Source of the DNA: Elysia crispata
Taxonomy: Eukaryota; Mollusca; Gastropoda; Plakobranchidae
Direction: 5' to 3'
DNA: 64,000 nt
Assembly: GCA_033675545.1 (NCBI GenBank)
Contig: JAWDGP010004619.1
Location: 12,501-76,500, forward strand
This document shows positions 35,301 to 47,000 of the stretch, piece after piece. Under the pieces are notes generated by a model that saw nothing but the letters and a program-made list of their open reading frames with translations, was not told the DNA's origin and did no database searches. Position 1 is the first letter of the stretch. Every line of letters begins with the position of its first letter. Made by a program: the position numbers and the translations under genes.

Positions 35301-35400
35301 CCTGTTTATTTTCCTGTCATTGTGGTTGCCTGTTTTATATTAACAATGTTATAATCACAAAATAATTGCATTGCCAGCCGTACAAGGAAACGGTTAGAGT
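32319..35400. other. AT-rich non-coding stretch
   Basis: No gene recognised. It holds the second copy of a dispersed repeat (32,807-32,880), an 88-bp tandem duplication, a short (CA)n at 34,238-34,258, a pair of ATCAGGTCCTGTAGCT words near 34,270 and 34,332, and a poly-T run at 35,077-35,100. Confidence 0.45.
32989..33164. repeat. Perfect 88-bp tandem duplication
   Basis: 32,989-33,076 and 33,077-33,164 look identical, running from TTTTTAAGAGCTTTTGCAAT to AAGAAGTATTTGATG. No divergence is visible, so it is recent or an assembly duplication. Confidence 0.9.
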
Positions 35401-35550
35401 CTCAACAGGAGGGCTAGAATGTTTGCCAAAAGCGATTCTTAGATACGTACCGTTAGGTAGGAGTTTATGGAGATGATGTAGAATAGTCTAAATGTAAACT
35501 GATCTAGTTAAACTAAGGGCTCGTTAGCCTCGTCCAGTAAACCTCTATAT
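35401..35550 (+). repeat. Outlying copy of the foldback inner module
   Basis: GGAGGGCTAGAATGTTTGCC, AAAAGCGATTCT, TACGTACCG and GGGCTCGTTAGCC follow the same order as the module at 36,960-37,110, at moderate identity. Confidence 0.55.
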
Positions 35551-35600
35551 TTTAAAGCTTTATTTATATTACACTTTCTTCTGTGTTAAAAGAAATCAGT

Positions 35601-35604
<4 letters not shown>

Positions 35605-35673
<69 letters not shown>

Positions 35674-35686
35674 TGTGTGTGTGTGT
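35605..35686. repeat. (GA)n(GT)n compound microsatellite
   Basis: About 66 bp of GA followed by 15 bp of GT. Confidence 0.95.
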
Positions 35687-36419
35687 AGTGCAGAAAATAT
35701 ACTCAAAACTTGTCGTTAAAGTTTTTACAGACTTTCATTCTAACCGAGGCTGTTTTTTTTTCTTAACTTCATATAAAACTGAGGCTGTCGGCAGGCGGCG
35801 TGCATGTCAATGTTTAGCCGTCCACATTACACGGGCTCACCCTCAAGGTCTAAGATGACAGTGCGAGGTTGTGGGCGGTGGCGAAAAACACCTCTCCAAG
35901 TGAATTATGTAGACTTAAGCATTCTCTTTATCGCTTTCTGTTTATCTTCTTAAAAAAATGCATCTTTATAAGCTTCAGAATCAAACTCTTAGAAGAAATC
36001 AACTAGGCTTTGATATGCAGTTTTGTTATAGTTTATAGTTTATTACTATATTGTTTAGATTTTACTCTTTAAGAACATTTATTTGTACGGTAAAGTTACA
36101 TGAACTTGAGAACTTTTTTTTCTTTAATCACGAGGCCATTCCAATTCAAATATGAAAGTAAAATAGTTAATGAAATGTGCGAAATTTGAGTAATATTCTT
36201 GTGCACAAAGGTATCTCGACACACCTAGAAACGAGCGGATTTCTGCAAATTATTAAGCCAGTGAGCTATTTCTTTAAGCGAAATATTTTCATTCATTGTG
36301 CTGTAGTCGGTAGGCAACATTTCGCAGTAATTGACGCCATTTGGCTGGGTGGCTTCATGCCAGTGAATGTGCGCGCAGCTTGGTTGCGAACCGAGATTAT
36401 CAGCCCGTGCGAATAGAGA

Positions 36420-36600
36420 TTTCTGAGGTTTCGCAGTCGAAGCTAACGGGCCCTTAGCTAGACCATGGCGTTATATTTTTAGATTGACTGTCATCATTTA
36501 CATCAACTTCTCCTGCCCAGCGGTATGTAAGCCAAGCATAAACGCTTTTCGCAAACATGCTTGCCTCCCACCGAGAATCGTTATGCAAGGGTTACGTGAT
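36420..36600 (-). repeat. Inverted outlying copy of the foldback inner module
   Basis: The reverse complement reads AACCCTTGCATAACGATTCT, CGGTGGGAGGCAAGC, GCGAAAAGCGTTTATGC, then CTAGCTAAGGGCCCGTTAGC and a GCGAAACCTCAGAAAT end. This parallels 36,950-37,130 on the plus strand. Confidence 0.65.
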
Positions 36601-36607
36601 GACTGCT

Positions 36608-37745
36608 AACAATAGCCATGTTTCGCAGATTGAGTTACGTACCGTAAGCATGAGTCATAACGTAACAAACACGTGGTTTCCCAAGTGACGTGTGCAAATC
36701 GGCCTGCGTTGTTTACATCGGAAGCCGCAAGCGAGCGTTAGACCTGGTCAGTCTGGTCAGCTGTTTAGACCAGTGAAATCTGCTGCTGCTGCTGGTAAAA
36801 CTGTCTCGGATCATGTGATTGTTATGTAGTGTAACTGTGTGAGCATGCAGTGGAAACACACTCTCCATAGCGCGCTTACATCTGGTCTAGGCTAGTTCTC
36901 TGTACTGGTAGCATTAGAGCATCGCTGGCAGTCATCATGTAACCCTTACATAACAGTTACATTCTCGGTAAGAGGGCTAGCGTTTTTGCGAAAAGCGATT
37001 ATGCTACGTACCGCTGGGTGGGAGGAGTTTATGCAAATGATGTCGGTCAGTCTAAAAATATTACGTCGTAGTCTAGCTTAGGGCCCGTAAGCCTTTCCTG
37101 CGAAACCCCAGAAATGCTCCAATGCTACTGAGTATTAATCTAGCCGGTTGTAGTATTGGTAATAGTATGTGTATCAACTGTTTGCTCACACTGACAAGTT
37201 ACATGATCCCAGAAGTTTACGTGTTTTCCCGACTAACGCGGCCTTGCGGTGTAAACACGGGGTTCCCCTAGTGCCGTGTGCACATCGCCCATCGCAAAGC
37301 CGTGATACTTCCGAAGTTTCTCAGGAAAGGCTATATTTTTTAGACTGACCGACATCAATTGCATATCTCCTCCCACCTCGTGGTACCTAACATAATCGTT
37401 TTTCGCTAAAATGCGAGCCCTCCCACCGAGAACGTAACTGTTATGTACGGGTTACGTGATGACTGCTAACAATGCTTTAATGCTACGGGTACTGAGTATT
37501 AGCCTGGACCAGGTGCAAGTGCGCTGTGTAGAGTGTTTCCACTGTATGCACACACTTAAATTACATAACGATCACATGATCCGAGATAGTTTTGCCAGCA
37601 GCAGCAGCAGATTTTTCTGGTTTTGAGCTGATCAGACTGCCCAAGCCTAACGCTCGTTTGTGGTTTCCGATGTCAATAACGCAAGCCGATTTGCAAGGGA
37701 AACCACGTGTTATGACTAACTCTGCGAAACATGGCTACTTGTGGT
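36608..37745. mobile_element. Foldback element with arms of about 400 bp
   Basis: The left arm (about 36,608-37,065) and the reverse complement of the right arm (about 37,325-37,745) agree over their whole length at roughly 80 percent. Shared landmarks are GCCATGTTTCGCAGA, CACGTGGTTTCCC, GCAAATCGGC, TCTGCTGCTGCTGCTGG, CTCGGATCATGTGAT, CAGTCATCACGTAACCC, ACATAACAGTTAC and a GGGAGGAG box. A spacer of about 260 bp separates them and holds one more partial copy of the CACGTG-like end (37,245-37,300). It is richer in CG than its surroundings. No transposase frame was found, so it is either non-autonomous or a foldback (FB-like) element. Confidence 0.75.
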
Positions 37746-37929
37746 AGTCGAGAAAATACCGTTACGTTAAATTACCGCATTTATGTTCTTCAATTAATTT
37801 TGACACTTGACACAATAATTGATGCTTGGTAGTTTTCTGGAGACGAGAACATATCTACGGCCCAACTCACTTATCAACACTATTATAGGCTTAGGGCCAT
37901 TCTATAATCTGTGTACTGCCTAATCATGC

Positions 37930-38060
37930 ATACAGTCCCGACAAGAGTGCGGAAAGTGTTTTTTTTTTTTTAACGTACCGCTAGGTATAAGTAATGGTAT
38001 GAGGCGTGCCTAAAAACATTCTAACCCATTGTTTAGCCTCTTCAGCAAATCTTGTAAAAC
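37930..38060 (+). repeat. Diverged copy of the foldback inner module
   Basis: GAGTGCGGAAAG, AACGTACCGCTAGGTA, GTGCCTAAAAAC and TTTAGCCTCTTCAGCAAATC keep the module order at low identity. Confidence 0.4.
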
Positions 38061-40773
38061 ACCACACGATATCCGATGATCTTGAAGCAAAATAGTGTTG
38101 TTTATAGATTCATTTTAGCTTTGAATTATTAATGATGTAATATAATAATTTCAATTTATACTGACCAACCAACTCAGTCATACAATCTATGTCAAGAAAG
38201 CCCGACAAAAAAAAAGTTATGTTCATTCTTCAATTATTTTACCAACAAAATGACTTAATTGTCGTTAAAATAAAAACAAAATAATGTCCTTATTTCTATA
38301 TTTATTGGTTTGAGGGAACTTTTCCTTCGTTGATACTAGTTTTTCAGCCTTTGCCAAGGAATTTCACTTGGTACTACATTGTGCTTATGTTGCATGTGTT
38401 GCAAGGTGCTCCGACAAACTTTGCAAGCTTTGAAACAGATGCTGCGCGCATGCGACGTCTTTCCCCTTACACGTTCAAGTGGTTAGACTTGGGTGTCTTT
38501 GAAGTCTCCATTGAAAGAGGTGTTCAACCCAAGTTCATAGACAGCGTTTTCATAATCACCATGTCTAGAAAATCCTGTTTCTTTTTATTGGTCGAGAAGT
38601 TGCCAGTCTGAGGTGTTCTTTCTCTTTCTAAAGTAACTCACCAAAGCCTTAGTGATTAAAGCAACTTAATGCGCAAAGGTCAAACTTTGAAGTTTAATAC
38701 TGAAGACTAATGTCTTTTTCTCACTGGGAATCTCTACGAGTCTCATAAAATGTCTGTAACACATCTCTTGTACCTCTAACTAAAGAGTTGCTTTCACTTG
38801 CTTGTGTTGATGGAGATAGTTCACTAGCATTATCATAGGTGATACATGTATTTCATTTTAACACATCTTATTTTGTCTTCATCTTATTTCTTAGTCCTTT
38901 TAGTTTCATTCGCATTTTTAAGGTTGGACTAGGAGCTGCTAATTGCACAGTAATGAAAATAAGATGACAAAATCCTCCACCTTATTTTTCGCTATTCTTG
39001 TACATGTCTATATTTCTAATCACTTCCTTTCCTATGAAGTTTAGGGTATGCACAAAGAACAATAATCATTCATAACACATTTAGATTTACCAACAGCCTT
39101 CTTCATGCTGGTACTATAGTGATGACTTTGATGATAGCAGTGACTATGTAGCCTTTGCTCATACTCTATTTGGATGAGAAACAGCGTCAAGAACATCTCT
39201 CATGGGAAACTATATGCCATTATGAAAGGTGAAAGATAATTCACATAAAATTTCCAAGCCCATAAGTAGCTTCATAATTCTGAGACAAATCAAACTGAGT
39301 GGGGCTGACAGATCAAAGATGGCACCTTCTTCTCGAATTCTGCAGAAAAATGTTTGCTGCACTTGTAAAGACAATACACGTAGAAGATATATGCTCAATG
39401 TGTAATTCCAGAAGCCTTTATAGAAATTCTAGTTTTTCTCATCATCAAAGAGCAGAATTGGACCATAAAAACCATTTACTTGTAGTTCTTCATCACAGCT
39501 CATACGATTGTTTGTTAATTTTAATTTTTACCCAAATTAAAAAGAATAAAAATATGCATGAGCAAGTGATGAAAGAAGGTAACTCCTCACCATTCACCAT
39601 TCAAAGAACTTCATATGTGATAATTCTTTATACTATGACCACACAACTACTGCTTGAACTAAAACTTCTTCAAATTATTTTTCGAACATTTTGTCTCCCT
39701 AGCATTTTATGTGCACCGCAAATCTGCAAAAGAAGGATAATTTCTTTTTCTAGCATGGTATGTTCATTGCTTTTACTCATCTATCTGAACAGTGTTAGTA
39801 TTGCTCTAAGTGCTTATTGGGCTTATCTAATTGATCAACAGAGCCAGCAAGTTTGCAGTACTTTAACAAAAGTTGAGACCAAAAGGTCCTTTGTTCTCTG
39901 ATGAAAATTGTTTCCCATTTCACAATCCTTTCACAAAAATATTAGGATCTAGATTACCTTTTGCTAACACTTTTTTAAAAGACTAATGCTCAGAACAGTT
40001 TACAATATATAAATGTTTACTTAAGTGCTTGTTATCATAAGGAATCTAATGGTATTAAGATGAAAGTGTACAACAACGAAATTATTTAAAAAGGAAACAT
40101 AAAAGAATCTTTATTAATGCATTGAATGCACTGAGATACTTTAAGTCAATACAGATCAAAAGATTCTTCTATAACTTGTCTTTACGTCATATAACATCCT
40201 AAGAAATGTCAAACCCTTGAGTTTGAAATAACAATAGTTCATGCATCATGTCCAATCATCAAATTTCATCAATACACATCTGCAGTATGTTTCTATATAA
40301 AAAATCTCATTTTAATTTTTTTTTTTTCCCTTAAAATCAATATTAAAATTGAAATTGTAAATAAATTAAGTTTGTGGCCTTCCCTCCCTTTTGTGCTCGT
40401 GCATAACGATTTTCTAGCTTCTTGCACAATCCTTTACAATGAAAAGTTTCTGTAAAATCAGATAATTTCTTACTCATCACCCGTCAGTCAATTTGCACTC
40501 ATTTAAATCATGTAACTATGAACTAAAATTTAGCCTCTTCCTGTCCTTCCCTCTTTTGAACAGCAGAAATAATGGGCTATATTACATTCACAAAATTACT
40601 TTCGCACATAGTATCCACAGACACATGAAAGTCTTTACAAAAGTTCCAGTCCCAATTAAAGACTAAAACTATTTCCTCCTCACACCACCCATCCCTTTCC
40701 TCTCCACTTTTATTTGGATGAAGACCTACAGCATCCACATCCTGTAATAAAGCAACTAAAAAAAATTTAAAAA
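38061..40773. other. Intergenic stretch downstream of PWP1
   Basis: No gene recognised. Open frames at 38,330-38,611 and 39,299-39,901 show no domains. TTTATT words near 40,709 and 40,110 (AATAAA on the minus strand) are candidate poly(A) signals for PWP1, whose 3' untranslated region must begin here. Confidence 0.45.
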
Positions 40774-41039
40774 TCACAAATCCAGGTTCTTCTTCTTTCT
40801 CTTTTTCTTCTTCTTCTTCTTTTTGCTTTCTTCATTCTCATTATTAGCAGCTATTGGGGTCCCTTTTCTATCTCCAGTCAACATCTCCTCCTCCTCAGCA
40901 TCATCAGCGTCATCCCCCTGTACTCTCAGGCCAGCCATTGCTCCCAATGCTTCCTCCCCTTCTGGACCAAGATCCTGATCATCCTCATCACACTCTCTGG
41001 CCAAGGCTGCTGGCATACGCTGCAAGAAGTGGCCACGTA
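40774..41039 (-). CDS. PWP1: PWP1 coding exon 15 (terminal)
   Basis: 266 nt including the TGA at 40,776-40,774, acceptor TTCCCCTCAG|TACG. Encodes [10 protein letters not shown], an acidic stretch and a [13 protein letters not shown] basic tail. Separated from exon 14 by a transposon-filled 4,570-bp intron. Confidence 0.92.
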
Positions 41040-44000
41040 CTGAGGGGAAAAAATTTGTGAGCTGATTGTTGATTCAAATTTAGTCAGAAACCCCTCCACA
41101 AATTTTAATCTGAGTTACAAATAGATCAACTAAAGTAACAGACATGCCTACCCCTAATGATAGAAAAGAGGGACAGCATACATAAAAAAGAGGAACGTTT
41201 CCACTTACTTCACTTCCAGCTTCAACAGACAACATATCAAATATGTACAAAGAACTGGCTGCTGCTCAGTTCTTCAGGGATCTGTGATAGGCCGATTTGA
41301 GCTCTGAAAGCTCCTCCTTGGAATAATCCTGATCTCCGGCACTTCCAGGGCGGGATTTAGCGATTAGGAGAGCCTCCATAGTACTATTTTCCAGTCGAGA
41401 TCGGAACTCAGTATGGTTTTTTCTCACTAGAGAAAAGATTCGTTCACAGTGCGCTGATGAATGGGGTATTGTCAACAGATGTAGCATGACCTGGGGCAAA
41501 AGTTTGAAAATGGGTTCCTGTCCCTCTGTGAGTCTGCTGATTGACGCCCAGGTTTTATCCATCCTCTCTTCAATGCAAGATGCGATGTCTGTGCACTGAT
41601 AAGTGGCGAATTCCAACTGAAGATCATGCAGTGATGCATTGGGTGGCAGAAGGACAGGAAAACGTTTGATAAAAAATTCCACAGACTGAAACTGACAGGT
41701 GAGTTGGTTTGCTGGGTTAATCACTGCAGCATGTGAGTATACATCATTCTTAAGTGGTAATTTAGCCCTGAGATATGTGATTGATGTAACATAAAAATCC
41801 CTAGCAGCATTGAAGAATTCTGAAAGCCTACTTTCCTTCATTTTGCTTTTCTCCTGGGCAATGAATTCTGCAGCTGCCTTGCCAATGATAATGTCAGAGC
41901 TTTGACGCAGGTTCTCTTTTTCAAGATTTGCAAATATGCCATCTCTCTGAAATACAGCAGGCTGGATAAATTTAACCATCAGCTGTTTGATCAGCTTCTC
42001 CAAACGCTGTTGCAGCACATGGAATTTTGATTCATCACTTTGAAGCTCTGTGTTGATTGCATCAAACGGCTCCAATGCGTCAACAAGAAACTTACATATC
42101 AGTTGATTGGTCCTGGAAGCAAACAATTTCTTCAACCTCCCTGTCTTTTCTTTGGCAGTGGCTGAGGTTGATGCTGACTCTTCTGACTTAAAAAAAGTGT
42201 ACAAAGGCTCCCAGTTTTCAATGAGTCGAGGCAAACACTTTTTAATGCTCAGCCATCTTGTTGATACGTGCTTCAGAATTTTCCCCTGCTTTACATCATG
42301 GAGAAGCTGCATTTCTTTGAAGAAAGATTGCCTTTTGCTGCTCTTGTCTAAATAATAATAAGCATCAATAAGTAACTGGCTGACATCAAGTGGCAGGCAT
42401 GCAGCTCCTTTTTCTGCAGCAATATGAATGAGGTGACAAACACAACCAGCCATAAAGATCGAAGGATTTTTTCTAGACATATGTCCATACACCCCTTTAT
42501 CCCTCCCAACCATAACAGGAGCGTTGTCTGCACCAAGCGCAAGACAATTTTCCCAAGGAATCTTATGTGCTTTAAACTCTGCCTCTATAAGGTTAAAAAT
42601 GTTTTCTCCTGAAGAAGATCCTTCGCATATTGGAATCGATAATATCTCCGATGAGACCTCCAACGTATCAGGATTGACTGATTTGATGACGAGGGGATAC
42701 AGTTTATGACACCCAGCATCATTGCTCCCATCAGTCGAAACGGTGAAAGGCTGGCGGGAAATTCTTTCTCCTAGGCTCAACGTAGCTTTTGCACTTATTT
42801 CTTTCACAATAGCTGTGCCCTTTGATCGAGCACACTGAAAGTTTTTTTGCGATGTCCGAGTCCTTAAACACTTTTTTCACAACTTTATTTATTTTATCCA
42901 AGGTGCTCAAAGGCAAATTTAGTTCCACAACTAGATCTACCATTGCCACTTCAGCAGCAATCACGTCAGTTTCTTTATCATTACTTTTTTTATCAGTCTT
43001 AAAAAAACTATTCAGGGATGGCATACTGGCTTTTTGTTTTGATAAGTTCTTATGCTTCTGCCCACCAACATATTTTGTAATATCATTCAACACACTGTAC
43101 TTGATTGAAAATTCGGAATTACACACAGTACAGAAAGCACTTCCCTCATCGTTCTTTCCTTTAATAATGAAAGAGAATTGATCTGTGTATTCCTTCCGAA
43201 ATTGTTGCAACCGTTTCTTTTCAGGAATCGGTTCACTATCAGTATCACACTGCTTTCGTTTAGGCATTTTGAAATCCTGAATTAAAATTAATCGAACACT
43301 AACAGTTGAAATCCAAACTTCGCTCAGTCACACGGTACACTACAGTCAAGCGCATGGACAAAGAAAGAATGAATGGACAAGACAATGGTCAAGCGTTATC
43401 TAGGTCTAACTGGCGCATGCGCGAACGACCGAATGGCAGGAAGTGATGTGACATCGGGCAACATTTTCATTGAGAGAGTTATTTGCCTTTGTTGGCTTTC
43501 GACTTTTTTCTCATTAGAATTTTTTTAGGTATTAAAATCTCTAAAATTCGGAACAGGATAGGATCAGTAGGAACGGCGGAACATAATTATTTTTATCGCG
43601 ATTTTTCGGAACGGCTCCGATTTTTTCGGGACGGTAGGCATGTCTGAAGTAAGTATAGATGTGACAAAGTGAAAAAAAAACTTACCTTCATAAGAACAAT
43701 ATCATCTATGGCACCATGGCTTGTAATATGAATGCTTAATGTTTGAACTTTTGCAAAATTGCCTTCAGTGTGAAGGTTGAAAGTAAAGACAAATAAAACC
43801 AAATCTTAACAGAAATGTGGAAAAAAGACTAGGGCACCAATAGTTTTACTAAATGAAAAAAAAATAGATGAAATAAATGACATTTATGGCCCAATACTGT
43901 TTATTGCAAATAAACCATTTTTACTGAACCTCTAGTGAAGACTTTAGCATTACTACAAATATTCAAAAAACTCCAATGAAAACTGAAACATATTATGAAT

Positions 44001-47000
44001 ATACTACAGTAGTCTCCGGATAAAAGCACGCCAGTTAAAAGCCCGCTTCGGTTAAATACACGCTGAAGAGGTCTGACCGATTTTTTACTATGTAATCGGT
44101 ATACTCTAAACGCACGCTACATCGCCTAAACGCACGCTTTGAAATTATTAACTCGGCATTGCTTACTATACGGGGTGGAGTACAAAGGCTGTACACCAGT
44201 ATCGTCGTAAACTCGTATAGATCTAAACACACAATGCCCTCTACCTGGGCCATGGGATCGGCCATAAGCTTGGAAGGGTAGGGAGGGGAGGGTTGGAGTG
44301 GAGCACAGGCAAGGTGATGCAATTTTCGCTACTTTGTGTCTGCCTGGTCAGATCTATCCATTACGGCTAGTATCCTCTCCCCTCCTCCCTCGCTTTTTGC
44401 GTTGTACGGTTGTCTGAAGTTTGCACATGGTGTATCACTGTCAGGCATTATCTGTGTAAAACAAGTCTAGTCGTAGTCAAGATTGGTCGTTCACCCATTG
44501 CGATTTCATCCGTCAGTAGCGTTGTGCAGTCTTCACTCTCAGAGTCTAGTCTCTTTTTTCATCGACATACTCGATACGATACATAATGTCTACTCACAAG
44601 ACATTAACGTTGGAAACACAACTTAAGATTCTAGACATTTTGTTCATGAAACTTCAATTGTCAATGTTGTTCCTTCTTACGAATTTCGCTATTTCAATGT
44701 TCTTTAATAAAAACAAAGAATAAAAATAAAAAAATAAAACAAAAATAAAAGAACCCAAAACGTCGCTGAACTCAAAGGTTTAATAACCTCCCTTTCACGC
44801 CAAATATGTGTATAATCAAGGGAAATAACCCTGCATTATGCAGTGCTATAAGGGAAGTAACCAAAATTTTTTCATTACTTTTTTATAAAGACACGCATCT
44901 CCTAAACGCACGCTATTGAAGCCTCCCGAGGACCGTGCGTTTATCCGGAGACTACTGTATTTTTGGTATCTTTGTGGTTTTGGGATTTTTTGTAAGTCTT
45001 TATAAATCTTCATTTTTAGCAATTTGTAGGAATAGATCATAAAAATTATAACATAATTGTAATAAAAGAAGTATAAGAGCTATTTCTAGTTCATCGAAAT
45101 TGATCATGGCTTTCTTTTTCTCAGTCTTGCTCATTCATAACAATGTTAAAACTATTAACCTTGTTCACCATGTACTTCATTTTTAATACAATTCTAAATC
45201 TCTTAATCAAGCAAAAGCAAAAGCCATTTCACTCATATGAACAATACAAAACTTGTGAAATAATTTCAATGCCATCTTTTTTTTTAACTTTTGTTTGAAA
45301 AATCAGAATTATAGATCAAGTATTAATTTGACCAATAAAGGACACCTTACATTTTAAGTAGATTCAATTTTTACAAAGTGGAAATGAATGGTTTATAATA
45401 TAACTGCTAATAGAAGTAAAAATTGACATACTTAAACTTTGCACTAAAAGCACTTGATCTACTGGAAGATAACAGAGGACAATTTAAGAAAGGACATGAA
45501 GTTACGGACTTTTTTCAAAACTCAAGCTTTAATAGTAAGGAGGATGACAATGTAAAATATTAGGGGAAAAGGAAATCTGCAAGTTTTATGCAGCAGAGCG
45601 GTTTTTTACCTGCAGCACTCTCTCTGATGTCCCAAACCTTGAAGTCTTTGTTAGCGCCCACAGCAAACACAAACGGATGGTCAGGGTTACAGTTGACACA
45701 GTGGAGCACATCCTAGAAGAAAAGAGATTAACAAGAAAATAAAATTATAACAGAACTGACAGTTTTGTAAATTTATGACTTTAAGAAACTTGTCTTTAAT
45801 TGTAATGATACCGACAAATTAAAAGTTTATTTTTTTTATTTTTTTTCAAGGACAGCATCGCTCCCAATTTCATTATCTTTTAAATCTAAAAACATGGAAA
45901 CAGTTCATAAAGTTAGCTATAGTATCAATAGCAGCAGCAGAAGTTGTAGAAGTAGTAATAAAGTTGTAAGGATTTTGGCTTTTTCAGCTTAAGGAAAACA
46001 AGCAAGCCTGTGAAACTCACCATGCGCAAGTTGCGATTGAGCACAAGGGAAGGGCGACTGTTCTCAATATCCCACACTTTCAGATGCTTGTCTGGGGAAG
46101 ACGTTACTAAGAGGCCTGGGATCTGGGTGCTGAGAGCAACACCTGTGCAATTGATGAAGATGGAAATATCTCAATAATGCCATTGCTCTCTTCAATTCTT
46201 CTCTCTTTAACTGATCCTTAGTCCAATTATTTCTTTTCTTTCCAAGTTTCATAAAAAAATTATTTTATAATCTAAGGAAAAAGTACTTCTTACTGTTTTT
46301 GTGACAACTTTGTGATTGCCTCTCAGTTTTCCTTTTTTTAAAATTGAAGATTTAGAAAAAAAAGGACACAAAAATTGAATTCTTCATCATATATATCCCT
46401 CTTATGTAGCGCAATTATGTTTGTGTCTCATGAAAATCAGATGTTCTCTTTCTGAACTAAAAACTTTACGGTGAATGCACATCAGGATACATTAGTATTT
46501 AGATTGAAACTTTATGGGGAAATATTAAAGAGAAAAAAATGAAACCTTCAAAAACCATAATCCATCTCTTATTCTTCAAATAGAAATGTGTTTCTTTTGA
46601 TTTCGGTCTGCTTTTATTTTTTTCATCAAATTATAGCTGACCTCACCTGACCTGATATTAAAAAACAAGTTATTACACTTGCCAGAATTTTTTATATAAA
46701 TAAAAATAGTATTAGCAATGATTAGAAAATTATAACACAAATGAAACTGAAAAACAAACACACAATCACAACCAGCAAAGACTATATGAAGCTGTTACCA
46801 AAGCAAAGATGAAAATACAAACTTGACTGTGCTTTGATAAGAAATTTTGGTCACCTGTGACACCTTCTTCATGAGCTGAAAGAGTAAAAAGGGGTTTGTC
46901 TTGCCTGACATCAACCTCATACAGCATGCCTTTATCTGTACTGGCCTATACAAAGTGATAAAATTAAAATTTAAAAAAAAATATCAATGAGTATTTTGAT

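Larger units (their letters stand above)
41040..45609 (-). other. PWP1 intron 14, largest intron, filled by two DNA transposons
   Basis: Of 4,570 bp, 2,508 belong to the hAT element and 951 to the pogo/Tigger-derived element, about three quarters in total. The remaining sequence (43.65-44.0 and 44.96-45.6 kb) is AT-rich with no other feature. Confidence 0.85.

Noticed and set aside
39299-39901. 200-codon open frame on the plus strand
   Set aside because: No domain, Leu/Ile-rich composition, no supporting splice or start context. A minus-strand segment YCKLAGSVDQLDK faintly recalls piggyBac-type transposases, but nothing around it continues the match.
42424-43181. Plus-strand frames over the hAT element
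   Set aside because: Shadows of the minus-strand transposase.
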